DNA from: Pseudomonadota bacterium
Lineage (GTDB): Bacteria; Pseudomonadota; Gammaproteobacteria; Acidiferrobacterales; Acidiferrobacteraceae
Assembly (NCBI GenBank): GCA_021816625.1
Contig: JAKAXM010000015.1
Location: 1 to 61,181 of the forward strand
DNA: 61,181 bases
Direction: 5' to 3'
Shown: positions 1 through 8,633 of the stretch, piece after piece
Numbering within the stretch: the first letter of the stretch is position 1
Layout: every line of letters begins with the position of its first letter
Program-made: the position numbers and the translations under genes
Notes under the pieces: generated by a model
Told to the model about the DNA's origin: nothing
What the model saw: the letters and a program-made list of their open reading frames with translations, nothing else
Databases searched by the model: none

Positions 1-569
1 CTTACCGGAAGACCAAGCAGCATGCCAAAGGCTATTACCGACGTCATGGCTATCTCGTTTTTCCCGAGATGAACGATGGTGATCTTTTGATCTCCATAGT
101 GGAGCAATATGAGATCGAGAATGAGCGTGTTGATTATTATCGTCCACAGCATTCTCCGTAGATCATTAGGAGTACGCGTCGTCACGATCAGCAACACGAT
201 AAGAACAAAGTCTTTTAAGTAATTGCCAAACAAAAAACGCGCGCTCCCCCCCGGCCATACCGCAATCGGTATGGTCAAAATACCCATCATAAAAAGCCCC
301 AAATAGGAACGCATGACAGGGTGGCTAAAGACCCCCTCCTTCCATCCCCCTCCCTCGAATAGCAAGGCCAGCATGGACAGTCCCACGAGGACTTTTCCGA
401 TCTCGAAATGCCCCAAATGCGGAAGGTTTCCGATCTTGGCCAGAAACACGAACATAGACGCCAGTGTCAGACGATTGGCAATCGGAGTCTCTATGACGCG
501 GGCCTGGGACCAGGGCCGGCTCGGCCCGCGGGGCGCGGGCTTGGCCCGCGCGGTTTGTGACATCAGCAT
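1..569 (-). CDS. O-antigen ligase/polymerase-like membrane protein (partial, 3' end beyond window)
   Basis: The minus-strand frame is open from 569 to the window edge, giving the first 189 residues. I chose the ATG at 569 because GGAGG lies 7 nt upstream; in-frame ATGs at 575 and 563 are less well spaced. After a basic, proline-rich cytoplasmic start there are several hydrophobic segments typical of multi-pass Wzy/WaaL-type proteins, which polymerise or transfer undecaprenyl-linked glycans in the inner membrane. It follows the flippase gene by about 26 bp, so it is probably the polymerase or ligase of this EPS pathway. The diagnostic periplasmic loop lies outside the window, so the exact family is inference. 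Confidence 0.6.
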   Translation of the reverse strand, partial: MLMSQTARAKPAPRGPSRPWSQARVIETPIANRLTLASMFVFLAKIGNLPHLGHFEIGKVLVGLSMLALLFEGGGWKEGVFSHPVMRSYLGLFMMGILTIPIAVWPGGSARFLFGNYLKDFVLIVLLIVTTRTPNDLRRMLWTIIINTLILDLILLHYGDQKITIVHLGKNEIAMTSVIAFGMLLGLPV

Positions 570-595
570 ACTCATTCCTCCATCAAATAGGTCGT

Positions 596-1960
596 CTACG
601 TGCGCCGCGTCGCGAGCCGCCACGACCGGGGTGCCGACCATAGGCGCAGCCATACCCCCAAGATCAGATACGCAATCCCCATGAACCAAGGTGCAATCGG
701 AAAGAACGCAAGCGCCGCGAGGTAGGCACATGCGGCACGCACAAGTACGCGTATGGGCAGCGTCTCCACACCCCGTCGCTTCATGTCGAGTCTTTGCACA
801 ACGGTGAGAACCGACCAGCGCAATACAACGGCCCAGGCTACCCCGACGAGACCAAAGCTCTGAGCCAAAAGATAGACCACTGCGCCGTAGGACCCGAGCG
901 CCACCACTTGGGCCTTCATGTTGCTAGCTGCCGAATCCTGGGCCACGGCCAGACTCGAGTGGACCAGTTCGACGGCCTTTACGAGGATCACCACTGTCAA
1001 GACCGCAAAGACCGGAAAGGCCAAGCTATAGTTGCGGTTCAAGACAAGCGGCAGCAGCCAGGGCAGAATCGCTGCCGCCGCTAGACTCATGACGGGTAGG
1101 ACCGCGAGATTTACCCCAACGATCTCGGCAGCCTTCGCATGGCCCGCGCCTTCGTTGGCCTGCGAAAAATGCGATAGCAAGACGCGCGACAGCATGTGCA
1201 CGGGCTTATTCAGAACGTTAAATAACGTAAGCGCCATCACGTAGACGCCAAGCGCCGGCAGACCCAGGACATGGCGAATCACGAGGCGGTCAGCAAGCTC
1301 ACCTACAGCAAACACCGTAGACCCAAGAAACACAGGCCACGCCGTCTTCCAGAATTCGCGGCGCCAGGGACCGGGCCGCTTGAGGGCCGGTAGGCGCTGC
1401 CGCAGCATATAAAGAAAGGCGACCGCCGCTGTCGTGTAGGCGCCCAAGACCTGACCCCATATGGGGGCCCAATAGCTATGGTCTGCCATCAGCAACACGA
1501 AAATCCATGCCGATGTGGCAAGCGAGGCGAGCACAAGGAGCAGCGCCTCGCGCCGCCGCCAGAGTTTCGCGCGCGCGGCACTGAGAGCGACATTGAAGGA
1601 TTGGTAGGCTGGCAGCGCGACCAAGGCAGATGCCAAGACCTTGAACGACAGCAGATACGCACACAAGGCGCCCGCGTAAAGCAAGAGCGAGATTAGCGCC
1701 AGACGCGTCAACATGTATGCCAAGAACTCGCCGGCATCGACCTGACCGCCGGCGACCCACTTCACGGTGGCTGGGGCCAGCCCAAAACTGGATGCGTAGG
1801 CGCCAAACAGGAAATAGGCCTGAAAAAGTCCGTATACGCCCAGGGCGGCACGCGACACGTCGCGGCTGATTAGGATCGTAAGCCCAAAGGTTACGAGCGA
1901 CGCTGCCACGTTGGCGCCGTAGAGGGTGCCGGCGTAACGGATGATATCCTTGAGCGTCAC
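596..1960 (-). CDS. Wzx-type oligosaccharide flippase
   Basis: A 454-residue protein made almost entirely of hydrophobic helices, about 12-14 by eye, as in the MATE/Wzx superfamily that flips undecaprenyl-linked repeat units across the inner membrane. The frame is open to an ATG at 2008, but the GTG at 1960 has GGGAGG 6 nt upstream and starts right before the conserved-looking TLKDIIRYAGTLYGAN amphipathic segment, so I prefer it. It sits between an acyltransferase and a Wzy-like protein in the EPS operon, which suits a Wzx/Wzy-dependent pathway. Specificity for the repeat unit cannot be read from the sequence. Confidence 0.85.
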   Translation of the reverse strand: MTLKDIIRYAGTLYGANVAASLVTFGLTILISRDVSRAALGVYGLFQAYFLFGAYASSFGLAPATVKWVAGGQVDAGEFLAYMLTRLALISLLLYAGALCAYLLSFKVLASALVALPAYQSFNVALSAARAKLWRRREALLLVLASLATSAWIFVLLMADHSYWAPIWGQVLGAYTTAAVAFLYMLRQRLPALKRPGPWRREFWKTAWPVFLGSTVFAVGELADRLVIRHVLGLPALGVYVMALTLFNVLNKPVHMLSRVLLSHFSQANEGAGHAKAAEIVGVNLAVLPVMSLAAAAILPWLLPLVLNRNYSLAFPVFAVLTVVILVKAVELVHSSLAVAQDSAASNMKAQVVALGSYGAVVYLLAQSFGLVGVAWAVVLRWSVLTVVQRLDMKRRGVETLPIRVLVRAACAYLAALAFFPIAPWFMGIAYLILGVWLRLWSAPRSWRLATRRT

Positions 1961-2069
1961 GCCGATCCTCCCGAGGGTTCCGCGCCGCCCTGCGGGGATC
2001 CGCCCCAACCGCCACCCACCATTGCCCTGTCCATAGTCTGCTCCTGCCCGTCCCTGGGCCTACGCGAAC

Positions 2070-2684
2070 CTAACCCGCCGCCGCTTCCGGATTATCCGTA
2101 TACCGTAAAAATCGCGCGGGATTGCCAACCGCCGTAGTCCCATCCGGCATGACCTTCGTCACCACACTCCCGGCCGACACGATGCAGCGGCTGCCGATAT
2201 CCGCCATCACAAGACACCCTTCGCCGAGCCAGCTCCCGGCCCCCACCCGCACAGGCTGTAGGTGCAAGACATTCTCACGGATCTCGCGACCCCTGCGGCC
2301 GCCTCCATGGTGGTATTTACCGCTCAAGACCGACACTCGGCTGGCAATCATGACCCCGTCTTCGAGTCGCGCGGTACCGATAATGGAAAAACTACCAATA
2401 CCGACACCCCGCCCCACCTCTGCGTCCGGATGCGAAAAAAACGAACCAAAGCCTACGGCCAAATCGTAGCAGCAAGCCTTCAAGGTCCACATATAAAAGG
2501 AGGCACGCAGGATCTGGCCGACTCGGCCCGGCCACAGGCTTAGGATCTTGGCCGCCACGTCAAAGGCTCGCTCCGATCCAAACCCACGATAAGCGATCAC
2601 AGCCGGCAGCCATAGCGGCCAGGTCACCCCGTGCGCTACCTTTACGGCCGCCACCTTCCATTCGTAGCGCATAGCGCCTTTCAC
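2070..2684 (-). CDS. Left-handed beta-helix (hexapeptide) acyltransferase
   Basis: A 204-residue protein whose C-terminal half carries imperfect hexapeptide repeats (for example VGRGVGIG, VGAGSWLGEG and CIVSAGSVVTK) ending in a typical AVGNPAR motif, as in WcaF/VatD-like O-acetyltransferases. The likely catalytic His is in the SGKYHHGG stretch. The N-terminal 60 residues are more hydrophobic and may associate with the membrane. Its start overlaps the stop of the NAD-synthetase-like gene by 4 bp (ATGA), so the two are probably translationally coupled. It probably acetylates, or transfers an acyl group to, a sugar of the EPS repeat. The acyl donor could be acetyl-CoA or the acyl-ACP encoded upstream; that is inference. 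Confidence 0.8.
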   Translation of the reverse strand: MKGAMRYEWKVAAVKVAHGVTWPLWLPAVIAYRGFGSERAFDVAAKILSLWPGRVGQILRASFYMWTLKACCYDLAVGFGSFFSHPDAEVGRGVGIGSFSIIGTARLEDGVMIASRVSVLSGKYHHGGGRRGREIRENVLHLQPVRVGAGSWLGEGCLVMADIGSRCIVSAGSVVTKVMPDGTTAVGNPARFLRYTDNPEAAAG

Positions 2685-3658
2685 ACCCCTTTGAGCAGAA
2701 CTGGCGCTTCATGGAGATAACGCGTCGTCCTACGTTTCGCCTCTATGTCCGCATAAACCCGCGCCGCGGCCAGCTCATCGATCCCAAGGGCCTCGGCCAG
2801 CGCACGCGCACTCCGTCCGCCCTCAAGATACAGAAGGGCAATATCGAGCTGCGCATACGGCAAAGCAAAGTAAAAGTCGTCTTGTTGCTGCGGAAGACTG
2901 TAGGTATCGCTTGTCGGTGTCGAGTTGATAATCTCACTGGGCAGACCCATGTGACGCGCGAGCCCGTACACCTGGGTCTTATATAGATGCGCGATCGGCT
3001 TTATGTCTGCCGAGCCATCGCCGTTTTTCACAAAAAATCCCTGGTCGTACTCGAGTTTATTCGGAGTCCCCACCACGACATAGTTCAGGCGGTCTGCGTG
3101 GAAATACTCGACGTTCTTGCGGGTCCTTTGCTTGAAATTTGTGGCCGCCACGATCTCCAGATATTCCCTAAGGCCAAGACGCTTTTTGATGCGCTCGCCC
3201 TGGGGACTGCCTGCTACGAGATAAAAATGGTTGAACTGGCCAGCAAGACCTCCGGCAATGGCAAGCTTGTTACGCCAGCCCGGGCCATATTCTGGGATTA
3301 CGGCTCTGATCGCCGCATCGCGCCGTTCGTAACATCCTAAGGCCTCTAGGGCCCCCGTAATATCCTTACGCTCGTAGGGAACACCGAGCTGATCTATAAG
3401 TTCAAGCGCCAGGCGTTCCGCGTTCGGAGAAGATTCCCGTTCTGGCAACAGCAATGCCAAAACGCGCTCAGGACCCAGTGCGCGCGCCGCCAAGGCGCAA
3501 CATACCGCGCTATCAACGCCCCCTGAAACCGCGACTACTGCGCCTCGCTTCCGGAATCGTACGACCACCTCCTTAAACTGCCGCGCAATGTCATCTATCG
3601 TGCGCTCGTAGTCGAGCGCCAGAAGTTCTTTACCTGCAAGTTCCTTGGCTGGCTCCAC
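2681..3658 (-). CDS. NAD(+) synthetase-like ATP-pyrophosphatase in EPS locus
   Basis: A 325-residue protein with the N-type ATP-pyrophosphatase P-loop SGGVDS at residues 45-50 and the NadE signatures TPNKLEYDQGFF and DGSADIKPIAHLYKTQV. These enzymes adenylate a carboxylate and amidate it, making NAD from deamido-NAD in the housekeeping case. There is no glutaminase domain, so ammonia must be free or supplied by a partner. The start is a GTG with GGGG 7 nt upstream. It lies between the acyl carrier protein (10 bp upstream) and an acyltransferase (4-bp overlap), which suggests amidation of a sugar or acyl acid in the EPS. A true NAD synthetase cannot be ruled out without knowing whether the genome has another nadE. 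Confidence 0.75.
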   Translation of the reverse strand: MEPAKELAGKELLALDYERTIDDIARQFKEVVVRFRKRGAVVAVSGGVDSAVCCALAARALGPERVLALLLPERESSPNAERLALELIDQLGVPYERKDITGALEALGCYERRDAAIRAVIPEYGPGWRNKLAIAGGLAGQFNHFYLVAGSPQGERIKKRLGLREYLEIVAATNFKQRTRKNVEYFHADRLNYVVVGTPNKLEYDQGFFVKNGDGSADIKPIAHLYKTQVYGLARHMGLPSEIINSTPTSDTYSLPQQQDDFYFALPYAQLDIALLYLEGGRSARALAEALGIDELAAARVYADIEAKRRTTRYLHEAPVLLKGV

Positions 3659-3668
3659 AGTGTCGCCC

Positions 3669-3941
3669 CTAAGCAGTCATCGACGAGGCGCGCGCAAATG
3701 TCTTGCGGGCGACGAATCGGTCTATTGCCGACAGACTGTCCAGATTATCGGGTGTCATCTCGGCGTCTTCCACCTGAATTCCATAGCTCTCCTCGAGAAA
3801 GGCAATAAGTTCAATGACGCCAGTCGAGTCTATGATTCCAAGATCGAGAAAAGACGCGTCGTCGGTGATGGCCGAATCCTTTAGACCCATCAGGAAATTC
3901 TCAGAAATATAGTCCTTCACGTGGTCCCTAACGCTTTTCAT
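3669..3941 (-). CDS. Acyl carrier protein
   Basis: A 90-residue acidic helical protein with the phosphopantetheine attachment motif LGIIDSTG, the serine being residue 39. It would carry an acyl or aminoacyl group as a thioester on a 4'-phosphopantetheine arm. GGGAGC lies 8 nt before the ATG. It is placed directly after the AMP-forming ligase gene and before the NAD-synthetase-like gene, so the ligase is its probable loading enzyme. The helix II sequence (DSTGVIELIAFLEE) resembles stand-alone carrier proteins of exosortase-associated EPS loci more than the fatty-acid-synthesis AcpP. The carried acyl group is unknown. Confidence 0.88.
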   Translation of the reverse strand: MKSVRDHVKDYISENFLMGLKDSAITDDASFLDLGIIDSTGVIELIAFLEESYGIQVEDAEMTPDNLDSLSAIDRFVARKTFARASSMTA

Positions 3942-3970
3942 CGAATGTGCTCCCGCTCTTCCCTAAGAGA

Positions 3971-5548
3971 TTATTGAATTGCCTGTAAGACATCGTCCTT
4001 GCTGCCCACGCCATTTTGCGCCAGCGCGGCAAGGCCCGCTTTGCGAATCTTCCCAGTATCGGTCTTTGGCAGTGCCGGGACGATATGGATGGCCTTTGGC
4101 ACCATATAGTTTTCGAGATGGGCGTTGCAGTGCCGCAGGATGTCTTTCTCCGTCGTCGCGGCACCATCATCCAAGACGACGAACGCATGGATCGCTTGAC
4201 CGAAAATCTCGTCGTCTACCCCAATCACTGCCGCCTCCAGGACCGACGCCAGCGCATAAAGGACGTTTTCGACCTCCTTTGGACTTACCTTCTCGCCTCG
4301 GCTTTTTATGATGTCGTCGGAGCGCCCTATGAAGTAGAGGTAACCCTCCTCATCCATATGAAAGACGTCGCCTGAATACAGAACCATTTCACCGGGATAG
4401 AGGCCCGGCCGCAGGCGCTGGGCAGTCTCCTCGGGCCGCCGCCAGTAGCCGCGCATCACATGGCTGCCCCGCACTACGAGTTCGCCTATAGAACCAGGCG
4501 GAAGGCGCCGCCCTTGCGGGTCGACCAGATAGACCTCCTGATTAGGCATGCCGCGGCCGACACTCGTCGGACGGCGCTCCAACTCCTCGGGGGGCAGATA
4601 AGTAACGCGCTTACACTCCGTCAAGCCATACATGGAGAAGATGCGCGCCTTCGGAAACCGGGCCTTGAGCCTTGCAATATGCTCGGGAGGCAGGCTCGCG
4701 GCGGTGTTGGTGATGATACGCACGGAACTTAGATCATGGCCTTCCAGCATCCCTTCGCGGTTTAACAGGATGGAGAATATCGTGGGAACGCCTGGAAACA
4801 CCGTTGCCCGTTCGGCAAGCAGTACATTGATGACCGCCGCCGGAAAGGCAAAGGACCGCTCGAGAATCACGCAGGCCCCGACCATGAAGCCCATGAGTAT
4901 CTGGTAGAGACCGTAGTCAAAGGCCAGCGGTAAACAGCAGAGGATACGGTCATTGCCCTCAAGTCCCAGATAGGTCGACACCGAGCGGGCCGCGGTCACC
5001 ATGTTGAGATGGGTGAGCATGACGCCCTTGGGCGTTCCCGTGGATCCCGAGGTATAGATTATCGCGGCGAGATCCAAATCGATCGTCGGTACGACAGGGG
5101 CTGGGCCGGGAACTGAGGCGCGATCAAAGGGCAGGGCCGCTCCGGCATGATCGACGGACATCGCCCCGCTCAAGATCACGACATTCGGTTTATAGATTTG
5201 CAAGGCCTGCCCCCAGACACCACTGAGGTGTCCATCGCTCAGCAGCGCCTTGACCTCGGCATCCCGCAGTATGAACGCGAGCTTATCGGCCTTCGTCAAG
5301 GGGTTGACGGGAATGACGACCGCCCCGGCCTTGAGGATGCCGTAGAGGGCAATGACGGCCGCCGGAGAGTTGTCCATGAAAACCACGACACGATCCCCGC
5401 GCCCTACCCCATGATCCACCAGAGTCTTGGCGAGCCCGCTACTGCGCCCGTCGATATCCTGGTAGGAGAATCGCTCCTCTCCGCAGACCAGGGCCTGCGC
5501 ATCCGGCCTCTTACGCGCCATTGCGACGAACATATCCTGCAACAACAT
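3971..5548 (-). CDS. AMP-forming acyl-CoA/acyl-ACP ligase, exosortase-associated type
   Basis: A 525-residue member of the ANL superfamily. The phosphate-binding loop YTSGSTGTPKGVMLTH is near residues 165-179, the adenylation motif SMYGLTE and the hinge aspartate of YSGDVF follow, and the catalytic lysine lies in the C-terminal TGKIRK. It would activate a carboxylic acid as acyl-AMP and pass it to CoA or to the carrier protein encoded just downstream. The frame also has a GTG at 5563 overlapping the amidotransferase stop by 4 bp, but the ATG at 5548 has GGGAG 5 nt upstream and fits the family start better. A ligase next to an asparagine-synthase-like amidotransferase is a known feature of exosortase A-linked EPS loci. 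Confidence 0.87.
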   Translation of the reverse strand: MLLQDMFVAMARKRPDAQALVCGEERFSYQDIDGRSSGLAKTLVDHGVGRGDRVVVFMDNSPAAVIALYGILKAGAVVIPVNPLTKADKLAFILRDAEVKALLSDGHLSGVWGQALQIYKPNVVILSGAMSVDHAGAALPFDRASVPGPAPVVPTIDLDLAAIIYTSGSTGTPKGVMLTHLNMVTAARSVSTYLGLEGNDRILCCLPLAFDYGLYQILMGFMVGACVILERSFAFPAAVINVLLAERATVFPGVPTIFSILLNREGMLEGHDLSSVRIITNTAASLPPEHIARLKARFPKARIFSMYGLTECKRVTYLPPEELERRPTSVGRGMPNQEVYLVDPQGRRLPPGSIGELVVRGSHVMRGYWRRPEETAQRLRPGLYPGEMVLYSGDVFHMDEEGYLYFIGRSDDIIKSRGEKVSPKEVENVLYALASVLEAAVIGVDDEIFGQAIHAFVVLDDGAATTEKDILRHCNAHLENYMVPKAIHIVPALPKTDTGKIRKAGLAALAQNGVGSKDDVLQAIQ

Positions 5549-5559
5549 GTTGACTCCCT

Positions 5560-7533
5560 TCACCCCACCTTCGCTTGCGGTAACTCGGGCGCCTGCTTGC
5601 CGCGAGCGCCGTCCGCCTCTATGAACTGTTCGTGAAGCAGCATGGTCGAATAAATACCTACAAAGGCCATGTTGTCCCCAAACCCTATCGCCTTACCCCG
5701 GCGACATTTCTCAAACAGCTTACAGGCGGGCTCAGCGTCGAAATATCCGACTTCCAGCAGTCGCTTTTTGTCAAAGCTCTGCGCTACACGCTCATCGCAG
5801 CGACCCCGATGAAAAAAACTTGCACTGTCGGGTGCCCGATAGGGCTGCTTTGGGCGCTCGCAAACCGCCGCCGGGATACGTCCCAGACCGAGCCGCTTGA
5901 GGATGTATTTCTCCTTAAGACCGAGAAGTTTGTAGCGCGGCGGCAACTCGTTGGCATACCTCACCACCTTGGCGTCGAGAAAGGGTACGCGGGTTTCCAC
6001 GCTATTGGCGGCCGCCACCCGATCCCCTTGGCTGCTTAGCAAATACCCCGATAACAGGGTATGTGCCTCCACATACTGGTCCTGACACAAAGGGTCCCAG
6101 TCGGCGTAATGGGGCGGCACGAGACTTTGGCCCGCGGCCTTGTAATCCAGGACCATTTCGGCACGCACGTCGGGATGCAAGAACTGCATGATCCGTTGCG
6201 TCGTTTGCCAGCGCGGCCAGTGACCGAAGGCCGCTTGGCCGTACGCATTTAGATCCTGTCCAAAGAACTTCTGCGCGTAAGCCGCGGATGCGGCAGGCGA
6301 GTTCTTGAGGTAGGGGTAGAGGCGGCTTAGAAGCGCCGGGCGCATCTTGGAACGTGGCGACCGCGCCCAGAATCGCCGGATACGCGCCTCCCGGAACAGA
6401 TCGTATCCGGCCAAAGTCTCGTCCGCCCCTTCACCGGTCAAGACGACCTTGATGCCGGCTGTCCGGACCCGCTGTGACAGCAACATCATGGGCACCGGGG
6501 CGGTCCGCAAAAGTGGGCTTTCCGCATGCCAGACCGCCCGCATAAAGGCATCGGCGATATCTTCGCCGCTTACGGTCACTTCGGTGTGCGCGGTCCGGAA
6601 ACGCTCGGCTACGGCCTTCTGGAAGACACCCTCATCAAATTCCTGGTCGGCAAAACGCAAGGAGAAAGTGGGTATGGGACCGTCCACAAGCTCTGCCATA
6701 TAGGACACTATGATCGCAGAGTCTATGCCGCCACTGATGTACGCCCCAACCGGAACATCGGACCGCATTTGCCGGGCCACCGCGCCTTGCAAGGCCTCAT
6801 CCAGTCCCTTCAGGCACTCGTTCAGACTACGTCCGTCCCGCAGCCGCCTGTGAGGGAAATTCCAATCCCAGTAACGGCGTTCTAACCGACGTCCGTTGCC
6901 GTCGAATGCCACGAGGCAACCGGGCGGCACCGTCTCGATGCCGGCAAACACCGTATCCGGACCGGGAATGCCCCAGTAGGTGAATACCTGTCCGAGCGCC
7001 CGCGGGTCGAGGCGCTTTGGTATCGCCGGGCATGCGAACAAGGCCTTCACCTCGGAAGCGAAATAGACCCGCTGACCTGCGACGGCAAACACGAGCGGCC
7101 TGATTCCCACCCTATCCCGCGCCAACACCAGCCGCCGGTGACGGGCATCCCACACGGCAATCGCAAACTGGCCATTGAGGTGGGACACGAAATCGTCGCC
7201 GTACTCCTCGTAGAGGTGGACTATGACCTCGGTGTCGCTGTTGGTTGAAAAGGCGTGCCCCCGCTTCTTCAGGAATCGGCGCAACTCTATGTAGTTAAAG
7301 ATTTCGCCGTTAAACGTGACCCAGATGCTGCGATCCTCATTGGCAAGCGGCTGAGATCCCCCAGCGATGTCGATAATGCTAAGCCGCGCATGCCCCAAAC
7401 AGCATTGTCCGTCGATGTAGCAGCCCTGGCCATCCGGACCCCGGTGATGAATGCGCGCGACCATGGCGTCCACTTCCGACGCCCGCGGCGGCTTTCCGCC
7501 CGGAATGGCCACGATTCCCGCGATTCCGCACAT
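5560..7533 (-). CDS. Asparagine synthase-family amidotransferase, exosortase-associated type
   Basis: A 657-residue two-domain protein. Mature Cys2 (MCGIAGIV) is the glutaminase nucleophile of the N-terminal class II amidotransferase domain. The C-terminal half has the SGGIDSA ATP-pyrophosphatase loop and ends with an extension rich in Ala and Pro. The family uses glutamine-derived ammonia and ATP to amidate a carboxylate, which is aspartate in AsnB. In EPS loci with exosortase-type genes, paralogues probably amidate a sugar acid or carrier-bound acid instead; that role is inferred from position. AGGGGA lies about 7 nt before the ATG. It ends within 15 bp of the ligase start, so the two are likely co-translated. 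Confidence 0.88.
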   Translation of the reverse strand: MCGIAGIVAIPGGKPPRASEVDAMVARIHHRGPDGQGCYIDGQCCLGHARLSIIDIAGGSQPLANEDRSIWVTFNGEIFNYIELRRFLKKRGHAFSTNSDTEVIVHLYEEYGDDFVSHLNGQFAIAVWDARHRRLVLARDRVGIRPLVFAVAGQRVYFASEVKALFACPAIPKRLDPRALGQVFTYWGIPGPDTVFAGIETVPPGCLVAFDGNGRRLERRYWDWNFPHRRLRDGRSLNECLKGLDEALQGAVARQMRSDVPVGAYISGGIDSAIIVSYMAELVDGPIPTFSLRFADQEFDEGVFQKAVAERFRTAHTEVTVSGEDIADAFMRAVWHAESPLLRTAPVPMMLLSQRVRTAGIKVVLTGEGADETLAGYDLFREARIRRFWARSPRSKMRPALLSRLYPYLKNSPAASAAYAQKFFGQDLNAYGQAAFGHWPRWQTTQRIMQFLHPDVRAEMVLDYKAAGQSLVPPHYADWDPLCQDQYVEAHTLLSGYLLSSQGDRVAAANSVETRVPFLDAKVVRYANELPPRYKLLGLKEKYILKRLGLGRIPAAVCERPKQPYRAPDSASFFHRGRCDERVAQSFDKKRLLEVGYFDAEPACKLFEKCRRGKAIGFGDNMAFVGIYSTMLLHEQFIEADGARGKQAPELPQAKVG

Positions 7534-7548
7534 AGACTGTCCCCTCTC

Positions 7549-8631
7549 CTAGGCCTCGTGGTCCAGATGCAGCTTTTCAATCTCCGCACTGACCTGCTTT
7601 AATATCTGCGCCACCTGGTTCTGGCTCACCCGCAAAGAAATATGGCTGCGTCTTTGCAAGACCGTTGCCATGGTCTTCAAAAGCGTCTCAATCCCGTCGA
7701 GCCGCGACTCGACCCCTGCCACCGCCCGCGCGATGTCGACAAGCTCCTTAGCCCCCCCGATGCCCATGTCACGCGCGGCCGGAAATGGCAGCGCCGGGCT
7801 CGGGCGGGAGCGGGCATTGAATGGCTTCCATTGCAACTCAACGATCGCCGACTTCACGACCGCCTCATCGACACACAGTCCATCATCGGCAAAGGCACAG
7901 GTAAGTGCGGTGTCGCACAACGTATTGATAAGCCGCGGGATACCCCCTGTGTACTCGTAGATGATAGGTATCGCATCGCGCGCAAAAAGCGCCTCGGGAT
8001 TGGCCGCGCCCGCGACCCGCAGTCGGTGAAATATATAATCGGCGGATTCCGCCTCCGTCAGGGCGGCTATATGAAAACGCAACCGCACCCGTTGAGTAAG
8101 CTGCTCAAGACCGGGTGCATCCAATGTTTCATTCAGTTCCGGCTGACCCACGAGGATCACATGAAGTATCTTCTGCTTCTCGGTCTCGAGACCCGACAGC
8201 ATGCGAATCTCTTCCAGAACCCGCCGATTGAGATTCTGGGCCTCATCGACGATCAGAACGAGTTGCTTGCGCTTAAGGAAGCTCTCGACGAGGAACGACG
8301 AGAGCATATCCATCAGCTCGACCTTGCCCGCATTGAACGGATTGAGACCAAACTCCACGAGTACCGCCTGCAGGAATTGCGTTTCGTCTAGCTGTGTCTG
8401 GAATATCTTTGCGACAAGGACATTATCGTCGAATTCCGACAACAGTTTACGGATCAGCGTCGTCTTGCCGGCCCCCACTTCGCCCGTGATGATGACAAAT
8501 CCGTCGCGATTCCGGATGCTGTAGTCCATATAGGCCTTGGCGCGTGAATGCGCCGCGCTCATATACAGAAAGTCCGAATCCGGCGTTATCTGAAACGGGT
8601 GCTCTTTGAGTCGAAAATGGTCAAGGTACAT
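7549..8631 (-). CDS. ExeA-like AAA ATPase of the PEP-CTERM/exosortase-type EPS locus
   Basis: A 360-residue ATPase starting MYLDHFRLKEHPFQ, the usual beginning of GspA/ExeA-like secretion ATPases. Walker A is GEVGAGKTT, Walker B is LVLIVDEAQN, and a sensor region GGIPRLINTLCD follows. The last 80 residues look like a coiled coil. An upstream in-frame ATG at 8727 would run deep into the previous gene, so I use 8631, which leaves only 2 bp after the outer-membrane protein's stop. The family (putative secretion ATPase, PEP-CTERM locus subfamily) is a hallmark of these clusters. Its role in export or assembly of EPS or of sorted proteins is unproven. Confidence 0.88.
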   Translation of the reverse strand: MYLDHFRLKEHPFQITPDSDFLYMSAAHSRAKAYMDYSIRNRDGFVIITGEVGAGKTTLIRKLLSEFDDNVLVAKIFQTQLDETQFLQAVLVEFGLNPFNAGKVELMDMLSSFLVESFLKRKQLVLIVDEAQNLNRRVLEEIRMLSGLETEKQKILHVILVGQPELNETLDAPGLEQLTQRVRLRFHIAALTEAESADYIFHRLRVAGAANPEALFARDAIPIIYEYTGGIPRLINTLCDTALTCAFADDGLCVDEAVVKSAIVELQWKPFNARSRPSPALPFPAARDMGIGGAKELVDIARAVAGVESRLDGIETLLKTMATVLQRRSHISLRVSQNQVAQILKQVSAEIEKLHLDHEA

Positions 8632-8633
8632 GG

